A model generated the notes under the pieces. The model had not been told where the DNA came from and ran no database searches. It saw only the letters and a list, made by a program, of their open reading frames with translations. From assembly GCA_036250195.1 (NCBI GenBank), contig JAVHZZ010000002.1:275678460-275742459 (forward strand): a stretch of 64,000 bases of DNA. Reading direction: 5' to 3'. Made by a program: the position numbers and the translations under genes. Source of the DNA: Mixophyes australis. Its lineage: Eukaryota > Chordata > Amphibia > Anura > Limnodynastidae. This document shows, piece after piece, positions 22,590 to 33,869 of the stretch; position 1 is the first letter of the stretch, and each line of letters starts with the position of its first letter.

Positions 22590-24240
22590 GCTGTGCATGT
22601 AGTCTTTCTAAAGCCTAGATACTCACCATCATTAGCCTATTACTCTGCGCTTTTTTCCATTTACATATATTCTTATCATGCTCCACGGCAGACTCTCTAA
22701 GTGCATCTACTGTGATATCTCTCCAATTAGGTAAAGCGGTTTGTACCCTGAAACCATCCATTAGTACTGTAACAGCTACTTCCCTGTGGTACACATTATC
22801 TTTTATATATGATATCCCTGTGTACTTAATCATTGCTGACAGAGCTCTGGCGAAATAGTCAGCTGCAATCTCACTATCCTTTTGTTTGATAGTGAAAATA
22901 TTGCTCCAGTTCACTAACACCGGAAAATATAAGGCCAACTGTGAGATTATATGTTTAATATTTTCCTGATTATCATCATCTGTTAAGGATCTATCCTCCT
23001 CCAACATACAATCCTTAATAGACCTTTGTATATCAGTATCGAGAGGAAGACAGGCCCTCAACACCACTCGCCAATCTTTATTAGTTGGCTCATGTGCATT
23101 ACCTAAATGTCTATTACATCTTTTCTAGGATCAGAGAAATCAGACATAATGGAAAACAGCTCAGACCTAGTCCATGAACAAAGCATTACTACATATTTTA
23201 TGGGAACTACACCATCTTTGTCCGCTTTCCCATTGGGAACTGCTATTGTGCGGACAGGATGTAAACCTACCAAATCACTACATTCTGGACTAATTGCTGG
23301 AATTACTGTTGCAGTACAATGAATGTTCCCCCATCGATTGATTTGTACATTATTCTCACCAATTTCAGCCGCTGCCCCTGCTGGTGGGACCATTCATTTT
23401 CCTTGTCCGTGTGGTGCCTCTTGCATGTCATTTGCATGGGCAATGGCTGAAATGACTGTGGGTTCATCTTCTTCTTCTGAAATGTAACCTTTAACATAGC
23501 TTATTACAGGATACAAGTTACTTGTTACGTTTTTAACATTTTTGGTATCGGCTGTACTTACCACGCCGACCACATTTGGTGGTGGCGCGCTTGCGCTCTC
23601 TTCTCTTCGCTTTGTAACGCTTACTTCCGGTATGTATATATTACCCTGCCACATGTTAGCTTCCTGTTGCCACAGTTTTAAGCAGTGATAGGGTTTAATT
23701 CTCTTTTTCGTTGATTCGATCAACCATATTTTATCTCTAACAGTACTTAGTGACTATGAATCAAAACTACCATCCTTGGGAAAAGGTCTCACACACTCCC
23801 GGGTCATCTTGACCCAATTTTTACAGTAGGCCATTGCGTGATCCCCAATTTTGTTATGCATAATATACCTTGCCGAATCAACCGGCCAATCCATAGGCAG
23901 CACCTCCCTGACCATCTCTAGCATTTCCATAGCACACCACTATCACTAGAGATTTTACTGGCCGTGGACGAATTACACAAGCCGCATCCACACGCTTCTT
24001 CTCGACCAAGTACGCATAAACAATAACACGCAATTGTCACCGTACTCACCGAGGAACACCTAACAACAACTGGGATCAGAAAAGTACCAACTTCGCAATA
24101 ACCTGCTTTTCCAGTTTGGGTACTTTACAACTGTTAGCACTTGATATTTATCATAATATCAGTGGCTGCAGCGTATTTCCCCCCACAACTCCCAAGTCAC
24201 AATCACGGTTGCACAACCAACCATGCTATCCGATCCCACC
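22590..24240 (-). pseudogene. ERV gag (matrix to capsid), broken
   Basis: 22615-23067 (150 codons) reads as the C-terminal half of a retroviral capsid, including a major-homology-like stretch (FTIKQKDSEIAADYFARAL). 23103-23393 holds the capsid start region, with VGLHPVRTIAVPNG and a WTRSELFSIMSDFSDPRKDV helix segment typical of gamma-type capsids. 23394-23723 is proline- and acid-rich linker (SEEEDEPTVIS). Upstream to about 24240 should be matrix but is not clearly recognisable. The gag polyprotein builds the virus core. Frame shifts occur between blocks, and the nucleocapsid is displaced to 20795-20935 by the inserted LTR. Confidence 0.78.
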
Positions 24241-24912
24241 GCTTACAGATACTAACTATCAGTAAGATTTGCGATTACTACTGGGAATGCGACTAAAACC
24301 TCTTGTTTTCGCTTCCAGTAGACCTGCCGTGTATACTCCGGTGTCTCTTTATACCCTGTTCTCTTTTAGAACAGAACGCCACAAAGGTTTCTTTACACTC
24401 TTCTCTTTTCAAACAGGACCTTTGTCCCTCAAGTTATATTTATTTCCTGTTTCTTTCAACAGTAACCTGGGTCCTCAAATTTTCACAATCACACATTTCA
24501 CATACATTTGTTTTCTGCACAGAAAAATTACTTTCCCAAGCGAGCGTAATACATTTTCAGAGGTTTTAACAAGTGATTACACTATAAATATATAACAGAC
24601 TATCAAAACTAGTGCTTAAACAAGTGGCAACAATACCGGGAATACACATACGCAATGCAGGAAATACACATATGCTATTCAACACATTTAAAACGCAAAA
24701 ATTACAATAAAAAGAAACAGTTTTCTTTCTTGTCCCTAGATTCAAGCTAGCACTCCTTGGATTACACAAAACCTGACATTTGGTTTCACAACACAGAATG
24801 ATAAACAGGTTTTGAACACATTGCGTTCTTACCCGTATATGACTTGTATCTCCACCCTTTGTTGAGGAGCCGAAATCCGTAGGCTTTGCAAATCTGCCGG
24901 TACCGTAACCTC

Positions 24913-24929
24913 TGCTGTGAGCCCCCAAA
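24913..24929 (-). promoter_or_regulatory. ERV primer-binding site, tRNA-Pro-like
   Basis: The minus strand reads TTTGGGGGCTCACAGC right after the LTR. TGGGGGCTC is the 5' half of the tRNA-Pro-complementary site used by many class I retroviruses; the second half has diverged. Confidence 0.7.
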
Positions 24930-24930
24930 T

Positions 24931-25751
24931 TATTAAAGTTATTTTATTGTTTACCAATAATCATTGTCTATGCGATTTGTCTGTTTCCAGCTCACAAAGC
25001 AATTTATTAGCAAAAGAATAACAATTAAATAAATAAGTACAGCCGATACATACGCTGCACCCTGCTGAGCACTGCTGGATCCAGCTTACAGTCATTCAAT
25101 TCTGAAGCCTGTGGTCAAAGAGACTGTAAACTGATTCCAGAGAGCAATATATATATTTGGTGTTACAGTAAATACAATACAGATGACTTGGCATGTTTTC
25201 ATAGGTTCAGGCTCCAGAACAGTCCAGTATAGTGTAGTTCAAAAGTCAGTTCAAACAACACCCTCCAAGGGTGGACAGCTCTCCAAGGTTGGGGATCAGA
25301 TGCATACCAATGTTCCTGCCGACAGCTAGTTCAAACTGGTCTATTTACATTATACACACAATACCATTCTGGTCACTGATTCCCTATATTCCATAACTAG
25401 CATACACGAAGTGTGATCTCATAGCTGCTGGAACCGGATCACTAAGGATATATAGGGGATTAGAATGACACCAAACATGATATGTTTCCTGTAATCTGAA
25501 CCTTAGATCTCACTAAAGTACATATAACCTTATAATATTTAACTATAAACTCAATAACATCTGTTCATAAACAAATTTGGGTGGGAACTATTATAAAATG
25601 AACTATGTACAAGTGAATGTGTAAGTGTAAGTGTATGCGTGCGTTATTTATCGTGCGATTGTGTCATAACACGTGGCGTACTGATCGCAATCGTACGGTA
25701 AAACAATATTAATCAATATACTTTCTTTCATCCAATTATTCAACTTTGACA
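24931..25751 (-). mobile_element. 5' LTR of the ERV
   Basis: On the minus strand it begins TGTCAAAGTTGAATAATTGG at 25751 and ends beside the primer site. An ATATATATA box lies near 25148-25158 and an AATAAA signal at 25003-25008, in U3-R-U5 order. It aligns along its length with the solo LTR at 27082-27914, for example at 'AGATCTAAGGTTCAG', 'GGAAACATATCATGT' and 'CAGTCTCTTTGACCACAG'. Confidence 0.85.
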
Positions 25752-25756
25752 ATACA

Positions 25757-26055
25757 TACCCAATTGTAATGTGTAATGTAATTTGATGGCGCTATAAAAA
25801 TTGATTTAGATGATGACTAGAGTGGAGTGCACCCATAATAATAAAAAAACTTCAAAGACTAGGCATACAATAATTTGGGACAGGGCATCCATCACAGACA
25901 CTTATGCTACAGAAACAGACAGCGTTCATTGGATTGACACAGTGTTACAATTAATACATTAAACATAGATAAAACTAAAGAAATGAATAATTTCTCTCAC
26001 ATGTGAACATATATATGAAGTGGTAAAGGTTTTCAAAGGCTGTCGCATTATTACA
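25757..26055. other. no feature seen
   Basis: AT-rich link between the ERV LTR and the L1 3' region. No poly-A tail or TSD for the L1 could be fixed here. Confidence 0.4.
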
Positions 26056-26059
26056 TTAT

Positions 26060-26800
26060 CTAATACAATTGCTTGTCTTTATCTTTCATTTCTTGTAGTA
26101 TTCTATTTTTGTAACTCTTAACCTGTAGATATATAAACGTTGGTATTTTTAAATGTGGATACTTGCTAATTAATGGAAAGTGATCACATATTTTAAAGGT
26201 AATAATATCCACAAATTGGTAAAGTAAACTTAAACCATTGTTTTTCCATTCTTTTATTATCCTAGATGCTTGACCATTTTGAAAGTCTGGATTGCCTACT
26301 AAATATAGAAAGAGGAAATAATTTATAGAGAGTTTTGTTCTTTTATGAATTTGTCCCCATATTTTACATACTAAATATAACAAAAGATTTTGTTTAATAT
26401 CCTTTGATAATTTTGGACTAAACGACTATTCTATATCACGATTAGTAAACATATTTGTTCCTCTTATCCAGTTAGCAACGTATCTATAATTTGCAGCTAA
26501 ATTAAAATCTCTTATATATAGCAAATTTAGCCCCCCTTTAACTTGAGGTTGTTTGAGTTTAACTAATGACATTCTGGGGTGTTTATTTGTCCATATACAT
26601 TCTGAAATACTTTATTCAACTTTTTAATGTCTGACTTTAGTAGTATTATTGTTAACATCTAAATAGGGTATAATAACCGTGGAAAACTTATCATTTTAAT
26701 AAGATAACATCTTCCTAAATCAGTAAGTACATCCAGGAAGAAAAATCTTGTATTATTTTATTAATTAAGTTGGTTTTCTATATTTAACAAAGATGGATCT
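26060..26800 (-). pseudogene. L1 ORF2 C-terminal part
   Basis: The largest open piece (26060-26383, 107 codons) and the degenerate frames above it read as the thumb/C-terminal region of L1 ORF2, including HPRMSLVKLKQPQVKGGLNL (an L1-type 'KGGL.LP' block) near 26530-26580. It is the downstream continuation of the RT at 28170-29100, separated from it by the nested fold-back element. Confidence 0.75.
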
Positions 26801-27020
26801 GCCGGGATATTCAGGTGAGGTACAGCATATCGATGCCAAGAAGAACGACGAGACTCACCCCAACGTGACTATTTCGAAGGAGCTGGTTCCCAACCCTGCC
26901 CGATTACAACTCCTCTTCACCCCGACAGCAGCCAATGACGATGAAGCAAGAAGGCGGCTGCAGCTGATGACATCATTGAGCATGCTGACGGCATTATCGC
27001 TATTGTTAAGGGGGTGAGGT

Positions 27021-27081
27021 AAGTATGCACCCATGTACAATGTATAATCCTTTATAAAATACATTGCACATGGGTGCATAC
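27021..27081. repeat. central hairpin of the fold-back element
   Basis: AGTATGCACCCATGT...ACATGGGTGCATACT pairs over about 22 bp around a short AT-rich loop. The ERV LTR inserted at its right edge. Confidence 0.85.
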
Positions 27082-27914
27082 TGTCGAAGTCAGATAATTG
27101 GATATGTTCATTTCAATTAATATCTAACAACTTGGTTGTCTTTTGTCTGAAGTTATGCGAATAGCACGCTACGGCGTGGAGTAGCGTAACTAACCGCAAT
27201 ATGTGGCAAACAATTATACACACATTTACACGCACAAATACACTTGTAATTAGCTCACATGTAAAAGTAGTTGCAACACATAGTCATTTAGGTAAAAAGT
27301 AGCAGAATTTATGGTTAATTATTATAATCTTATATACATGTTAGCGAGATCTAAGGTTCAGGTCACAGGAAACATATCATGTCTGGTATCATTCTAATCC
27401 TCTATTTATTTGCAGATGTCCGGTTCAATCGCCGAATTGATCGCATCTTCCATATGCTAGATATGAACTGTAGGGAATAAATGGTTAAGAATGATAATGT
27501 CTGTGTAATGCAAAAGTTTAAACATGTTCTTGGCGGGAAGATTGGAATGCATCTCCAGGAGAGCTGACCCCCACTTGTGGATGTGATCTTTTGAACTAGC
27601 CAATGACCTGCATTGCACTGGACCCTCCTGAAGCCTGAAACAATGGAAGCAAGCCAACTCATCTGTATTGTTTTCACTGTGCCACTAACTGTATATAAGC
27701 AGGGTTTCTGGGACCAGTATTCAGTCTCTTTGACCACAGACTTCTGGATTGAATGCTGTATACTGGATCCAGTGCGCTTGCTAAGTAACGGTTGTACTTA
27801 TTTTATTCTGACTTGTTATTCTGCTACTTTTGGCTATTAAATCAGATTGTGCTTTGGAACCACATTAACGGAAGTGGACAATCGTTATTCGATAGCAACT
27901 AGACAGTCATAACA
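27082..27914 (+). mobile_element. solo LTR of the ERV family, 4-bp TSD
   Basis: It begins TGTCGAAGTCAGATAATTGG and ends GTCATAACA, flanked by ATAC at 27078-27081 and 27915-27918. It is homologous to the ERV 5' LTR at 24931-25751, in opposite orientation. A TATATAAGC promoter box lies near 27693 and an ATTAAA-type signal near 27837. Removing it restores the symmetric fold-back element. The frames at 27402-27840 come from reading the LTR and are not genes. Confidence 0.9.
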
Positions 27915-28169
27915 ATACTTACCTTACCCCCTTAACAACAGCTATAATGCCATCGGCATGCTCAATGATGTCATCAGCTGCAGCCGCCTTCTTGCTTTAT
28001 CATCATTGGCTGCTGTCGGTGTGAAGAGGAGTCGTTACCGGGCAGGGTCGGGAACCAGCTCCTTCGGAATAGTCACGTTCGGGTGAGTCTTGTCGGGGTA
28101 GTCAGCATCGATATACTGACTACCACCGGGATATTCAATCCTAAATATTTCAATGTTACTTCTGACCAC

Positions 28170-29100
28170 CTAAATAGAAAATCTCCTTTCCATCCTCTCC
28201 TTGCTTCTGGAAAAAAGGCAAAAGCCTGTTTTATTTTTATTTACTAAGAACCCGGCAATGACTTTATAGTCTGACAACTTCTTATTTATTAATGGTATAG
28301 CCTCCTTTGGATTATGTATATGTAACAAAATATAATCGGCAAAAGCAAATATTTTAATTTCATTTAGGCCAATTTTTATTCTATGCCAATTAGAGATGTT
28401 ATCCAAATGCCTCAATAATTGATCCAGAGCAATATTAAAAAAATGGGGGGCACCCATGTCTTGTACTTCTATTCAGTAAAAAAGTTGTTGTATTTTTATA
28501 ATTGATAGTCATGCAAGCTCTAGGTTGATAATAAAGTGTTCCAAAGATATGTAAGAATGTAGGACCAAAGTGCTGGAAGTTAAATATCCTAAACAATGAT
28601 ACCACAAAATATGGTCAAATGCTCTATCTGCATCGAAACTAATTACTATATTATTATTTACTTTATTTTGATGTATTTTAATCATTGCTACTATCAATGT
28701 CTAACATTCTTAACAGAGTATCTGCCTTTTGTACATCCTGTTTGTGCTGGGTGTAATAAAGTAGGCAAAATCCCTTGCAGTCTGGAGGCTATGATGTTGG
28801 AAAAAAGTTGTATATCTTGATTCAATAAAGATATCGTTTTATATGACTGTATCAATTCCACATCTTTTTTCTGTTTTGGGATCACAATTATTCTTGCCAA
28901 ATTAATCCTTTGGTGCTTGATTTCCATTTATTATAGAATTAAACAAATTTGTCAGATGTGGAGTTATATGTCCAGATAGTGTTTTGTACTATTCTGCTCC
29001 TAGACCATCTGGTTCAGGTATCTTGCCATTAGATTAAGACATTATGAGCTTTTTAACTTCTATTTCAGTGACTGGAGCTTTTAACGTTTCTCTTTCTATT
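28170..29100 (-). pseudogene. L1 ORF2 reverse transcriptase
   Basis: Blocks from the minus strand: 28694-28927 has ARIIVIPKQKKD and YKTISLLNQDIQLFSNIIA, then HPAQTGCTKGRYSVKNVRH. 28509-28697 has VISFDADRAFDHILW (first catalytic Asp region). 28170-28457 has IKIFAFADYILLHIHNP, where the catalytic FADD has become FADY, so even the active-site second Asp is lost. About 28930-29100 has LPKNKAPGPD-type remnants. The domain copies L1 RNA into cDNA at the nicked target. At least three frame breaks are present. Confidence 0.88.
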
Positions 29101-29522
29101 TCTGCCAAGTTTTTTAATTTTATATCTTGTAGAAATTTTATTCCCTACTGTGGATTATTTTCTGTTGATTCAAATAGGTTTTTCTAATATTCTAGAAACA
29201 CATCAGAGATTTTCTGGGGATCCAAGATCTTACATTGTGCAGCAGTTTTAATAGCTACTATACAATGTGAGTCTTTACTATATTTACCAACAGTTTATTT
29301 TCCCAGTGGTAAAATTTGTTCTTTTGATAGTCTATACTACTTTGTGTTTTTCCATACATAAAACATCATACATTGATTTTAGTTCTTTATATTTTTCCAT
29401 AACAGTCTGACTATTGTCTACCTGTAACTCTGCACACGCTTTAGTCAATTACAAATTTAAAGCGAGTAAATGCTGATCACTACTTTTCCTTCTGTGAGCC
29501 ACATATGCTATAATATGGCCTT

Positions 29523-30087
29523 TTAACACTGGTGCTTATGTTGAATATTATCCTCTATATAATTTAAAAAGTGCTTTTCCAATTGGTCTTTAAAATCTTC
29601 CAACTTGGCCAGATATGAAGGAAATTTCCAATTATTAGAGCTATGAATTGGATTTGTCACTTTCAGTGGTAACCAGATTGGAGCATGATCCGAAATCATA
29701 ATATTTTCTATTCCTAATTGTATCACCTTATGTAATATACAAAATTAACCAAAAATCTATTCTTGTAGTTACATTATGTGGATGAAAATAGAATGTGTAT
29801 TGTCTGTCAACTGGATGTTGATATCTCCATGGGTCAAAAAGTTTTAATAAGTCAATAATCAATTTTAATGAAGATGTCATATCTTTATGTTTCCTATCGT
29901 TTAAATGTGTTCTATCTATTATTGGATTAAGAATTATTTTAAACTCTCCTCCCATAATTATGTGTCCTTCTAAACAATTTTTTAATAAAGTGTACAAATC
30001 CGTAAATAAAACCTGGTTAGGAGTATTGTGTACATAAGTAGTGACTATAATGTATTTCTCTTGATCAATTATAATTTTTAGTAACAA
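29523..30087 (-). pseudogene. L1 ORF2 endonuclease (APE-type)
   Basis: 29728-30087 reads VTTYVHNTPNQ, then a GGEFKIILNPIIDR block (GDFN in active enzymes, with GD changed to GG) and a TRIDFWLI block. After a frame break, 29523-29726 gives IENIMISDHAPIWLPL with the conserved SDHAP motif including the catalytic His. This apurinic-type nuclease nicks the TTTTAA-like target to start reverse transcription. The N-terminal catalytic block upstream of 30087 is degenerate. Confidence 0.87.
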
Positions 30088-30639
30088 AACTCTCCCCTCC
30101 TAATTCATCTTTATATCAATTATAGTCTATTGTATGCATTTAATAAATAATATAATAACCCCTCTTTGTTTAACATTATAAGTAGCTTCTTTATATTATC
30201 CAAGCCAAATTTCCAAAGTGTTATGATCTCCTTCTTTCCAATGCGATTTTTGTCATAAAACTATATCTGGTCTAAATCATTTAAGTTGTTGAGTTATCTT
30301 CTTCCTCTTTAATGTTGTATTTAACTCTTCTACATTCCAGAATAGAAATGTTATTTCCTTCTTAACTCTTATATTATCTTTATTTATTTATTTATTCTTT
30401 ACTATGGCCATTCCTATTTAATTCTTGCATCATCCTAGCAATTAGACCACATCTGCAAAAAATATATAACAAATACATACAAATAGAATATCTACTCTCC
30501 TTATCCCTAACAACCTCTAACTTTCACCTTTTTCCTTGTGGTAGCATCTGGCACCAACCAGATTGTGCTATATTATGCATTTGACTTTATAACTCGTATA
30601 TCATCTCAACCAGTAAACCATAATAATAAATATAAAAAA

Positions 30640-31012
30640 ATAATAAAAACTTATAATATACCTTAATATTTAACAAACAATTATATATATAATCTCTATT
30701 TTCCATATCCATTGCAACCACTCAGATTGCTGTGTACTATACTTTACCCTTTACCCTTAGTGAAATCTTTACTTCTTGATAATCATATACTTTAATATGC
30801 AATAAACAAATATATGAACAGTGTCTATTTTCCTTAACCAAAACCATTCTTATTTTCCCCCTTTTCTTATATAATATTTTCTGCAACCCACTCAATTGTA
30901 GTGTATTAGATTTTACACTTAGTAAATCCCTTACTTCCTGAAAATTCAACACCTTACTCTTAGTGTGGTGATATTTTAATTGTATTTTCATATATATTTT
31001 CCCCATTTTCAT
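30640..31012 (-). repeat. tandem repeat in the L1 ORF1-ORF2 linker
   Basis: Two degenerate units of roughly 170 bp: 'ATTGCAACCACTCAGATTG...CTTAGTGAAATCTTTACTTC' (about 30705-30780) and 'CTGCAACCCACTCAATTG...CTTAGTAAATCCCTTACTTC' (about 30880-30945). A 91-codon open frame spans part of this but has only the repeat structure, no known domain. Confidence 0.65.
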
Positions 31013-31033
31013 ATTATATCTAAATCTGTAATC

Positions 31034-31951
31034 CTAGTCATTTGATGTATATTTAACAGCTTTTCCTTTACTACTTGTATCTACTGTCTTTCCTTTGTGG
31101 GCTTTGTCAAAATATAGGATTCCCCCGTTATGAGTAATCCTTAATTTTGCAAACCTAATTCCCTTAGAAAAAAGTTCTCTACAAATTGGAGAAAACTCAC
31201 ACATTTTTGTTGCTACCAGGTTGGAGAAATCTTGAAACAATAAGAGCTTATCTCCTTGGTAGAAAGGCTCCAATTGTTTTTGCTTCTAATAATCTGAATT
31301 TATCTGCGTAGTTTAAAAATTTCACTATAACAGGTCTTGGTTTACTTTGTTCCATTTGTCTTTCAGGGCCTATTCTATGTACTCTTTCAATAATTATATG
31401 ATCTGTATTTATATTTAGCCCTTATTCCGTAGGTAACCAAACTGAAACAATTTTCATTAATTCTTTAACTTTTACATTATCTGTCAAACTAATGACCCTT
31501 AGATTATTTCGTCTACTTCTATTTTTAAATCTTCAATTTTTTCTTCTAGAGCTTTAATTATGTTATTGTGTGAGCCTAAATGTGTTTTGGTTCCTACATT
31601 TTCATCTTTTATATCGAAAATTCTCTGTTCTACTTCAGTTGTTATATGTTGTGCCTGATTAGCCATCTGTATTAATGCAGAGTCAATTGACTCTTTAAGA
31701 CCTGCTAGTTTTTGATCCAATAATGGTGAAATTATTTCTGTTGTTCCTTGTGCTCTTCTAACTGCTTGAGAGCTATATTTACCAACATCTATTTCTGTAT
31801 CCATGGTGTCTTCTAGTATAGAGACTGAAGGAGAATTAGATTGTTCTTGAGTCAAAATTGATTTATCTTTTGATCTAGCATTATGCCCTTCTCTAGTTGA
31901 TTTAGATTGTTTTGCAATATATTTCTCCATTTTCATTATATATGTTATCAC
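31034..31951 (-). pseudogene. L1 ORF1 (nucleic-acid chaperone)
   Basis: The N-terminal part, 31499-31951 (150 codons), is rich in E, K, Q and S and ends in a heptad-like stretch (IIKALEEKIEDLKIEVDEII) expected for the trimer coiled coil. The middle (about 31290-31498, RRM region) is in broken frames. The C-terminal part, 31034-31273, reads YQGDKLLLFQDFSNLVATKM, then FAKLRITHNGGILYFDKA, the C-terminal domain of L1 ORF1. ORF1 proteins bind L1 RNA and form the retrotransposition particle. Confidence 0.87.
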
Positions 31952-31969
31952 TTATTTTTAATAATAATA

Positions 31970-33765
31970 TATTCCTTGTTTGTTTTTGTTTTCTTTTTTT
32001 TTATCTCTTACTTTGATTTATTTTAAATATCCATTTACTATTTCACCTCCATAAAAATACAATCGCAAAGTTGGCTATTCAGTCAACCTATATAATACAA
32101 TTCATGTAATACTTACAAAAATGATCTTCCATAGGGATCTATTAATATCACTCATAACTTTGTCAATCTTATCTCACACCCTCTTTGGAGAATCCAGAGA
32201 CATAAATTACCCACACATGTTTTTTCTTGAGCAAATTCTTATACGTAACTATCTCACAACCTTTTCCTTCTTTTCAAATGAAAGGATATTTTTTCTTCTA
32301 AACACACAGTTATATACAAATCAATTAGAGTGCTCTTTCAAGAAAAACATTCAGAAACCTATTTCTTCTGAGAAACTTATCAACTCCAGTGTCTCTTAAT
32401 TCCACATATCACTCTTCATGGGTACATTTATAGATATTGTTTATCCTTATTTAACATTATTCAGCATTGCAAAATCTACATAACTCCATGTAAATATTCT
32501 TCATATACCCAATAATTCCCCTTAATTTTAACTTCTTTAATCAAATCATCCTCCTCCTTTTCCAGGCTGCAGAGGATAGATTTATCTGCATAAATTCACA
32601 AAAAATAAAAATTATCTCTCTTTCCTTTCTCTCTTTTGTTCTGCTATTTACATGTATATATTCTTCTGATCTCATATTTATATATACCTTGTAAGCTTAT
32701 ATCTTTTCTCAATCATGTACAATTACTTTTATATAATATGCAGAGTTGTTCAGCTTTTCTCCACTTTTTCTTACATCTGGTTTAAAGACAAAATTACACT
32801 TTTAATTAGCTTAGTCTATCTTTTAAAAAAATCCGCAAAAGGAAGTTAAATCACTCTGCTTTCAAATAGATTTTTATCTGCCCACCGTCAGCTGGAATCA
32901 CTTGTAGTTAGGTGTTTTCACACCATCTTCCTTTAGCAGTGCATCAACTTGCTTGAACAACTTTGTTCAACATTGCTGGGTCTATATAACTTAACATCAG
33001 TGTTCTGCATATAATCAATATTTCTTCACAATTTTGGTTCTTTAATCCAATCTTCTACCCTCCTTTTTCAAAACACCAGCAGAATAGATCTATCAACACA
33101 GATTCATATATGTAAGTTTCTCAATCATACATTATATAAGCCACAAAGGAAGCTAAATCACTTTGCTTTCACCTAGATTTTTATCTGATCACAATCAGCT
33201 GCAAACATGTATGATTGGGTCCTTCCACACCTTTCTCCATTAGCAGGGCATCAACTGAAATCATCAAAGAAAAAAAAAGCTAAGTCTCTTTCAGATGCTT
33301 TAGAAACAAATAAATCAATCAGTTCACCGCACTTTCAATAGCTTTAACTTCTCCTTGCAGGTCAACAGCTTGTCTTATCAGCTAGTATTTATCTGCCCCT
33401 CTGATGCAAATTATTTTCTCATTCACAGGATCAACAGGTTTTCACTGTAGTCCAAGGAACTTTTAAGCGGTCAGATATAACTCATGCAGTGTTGATCTTT
33501 TTAGGCCTTTCCATGTGTTTTCAGTCTCCCGAGTGTAGTTGTGAAGTGTTGGCATAAATTCACATGCTCCTTCAGAGCGTGACTCTGGGGTTTTTCTTAG
33601 GGAGCTGGTACCTCCAAGCAAGTAGTTATCATAAGAGGTCTTTATCACCTTCTAACCCCACTTCTAGTCATAGGATACAGCTTGCAGAGAGGGGATGTGG
33701 GAGTTCACATATCACGCAGCTGTCAGTGTGGCCTGCCCACCAGAAGTCCAACCAAAATTAGATTC
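31970..33765 (-). repeat. L1 5' UTR with repeated monomers
   Basis: Two clear direct repeats. Each contains 'AAAGGAAG(T/C)TAAATCACT(C/T)TGCTTTCA' (32840 and 33147), then 'AGATTTTTATCTG', 'TCAGCTG' and a 'TTAGCAG(T/G)GCATCAACT' end (32934 and 33240). A weaker third copy lies near 33330-33440. Monomeric promoters are known for some L1 families, so this is probably the internal promoter. The 5' end is placed near 33765 only by loss of similarity. Confidence 0.7.
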
Positions 33766-33869
33766 TTAAGCCTAGTATCTTTGTTCTAGATTACATCCAG
33801 CTTCTTTTTTTAAAAAATAATAAAAAAAACTGTGTAAAACTGGATTATTTTCTTGGATGCCTTAATGTT

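Larger units (their letters stand above)
18590..25751 (-). mobile_element. class I (gamma/epsilon-like) endogenous retrovirus, decayed and truncated
   Basis: On the minus strand the order is 5' LTR (25751 to about 24931), tRNA-Pro-like primer site (24913-24929), gag (about 24200 to 20795, interrupted), degenerate pol, then integrase (about 19250 to 18590). No 3' LTR was recognised. The LTR is homologous to the solo LTR at 27082-27914, which ends cleanly and has a 4-bp TSD, as expected for gammaretrovirus-like integrases. Gag is split by a 1.64-kb solo LTR of another family (20941-22584). All frames are broken. It is an old, non-functional copy. Confidence 0.85.
26814..28125. mobile_element. 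fold-back DNA transposon with long inverted arms, hit by an ERV solo LTR
   Basis: The left arm (26814-27020) and right arm (about 27919-28125) are inverted copies, sharing GCATATCGATGC/GCATCGATATAC, the 'AACGTGACTATT' block and 'TTAAGGGGGT'. Between them a shorter palindrome (27021-27081) forms the original centre. CCGGGATATTCA flanks the whole at 26802-26813 and 28126-28137 and is a candidate 12-bp duplication. Long arms and a TSD near 9-12 bp suggest a Mutator-like or similar fold-back family; this is inference. No transposase. The frame at 26793-27017 is an arm read through, not a gene. Confidence 0.82.
26056..33765 (-). mobile_element. near full-length L1 LINE (minus), interrupted by a nested insertion
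   Basis: In minus-strand order: 5' UTR with repeated monomers (about 33765-31970), ORF1 (31951-31034), a repeated linker (about 31012-30640), ORF2 endonuclease (30087-29523), RT (about 29100-28170), a 1.3-kb insertion (26814-28125), then the ORF2 C-terminal part to about 26060. Domain order and motifs are those of L1 retrotransposons. All ORFs carry stops or shifts. It is more diverged and much more AT-rich than the L1 at 4.4-7.2 kb, so it is probably a different, older lineage. Confidence 0.9.

Noticed and set aside
26793..27017. 74-codon open frame with normal-looking composition
   Set aside because: It is the arm of the fold-back element; the same sequence recurs inverted at 27919-28125.
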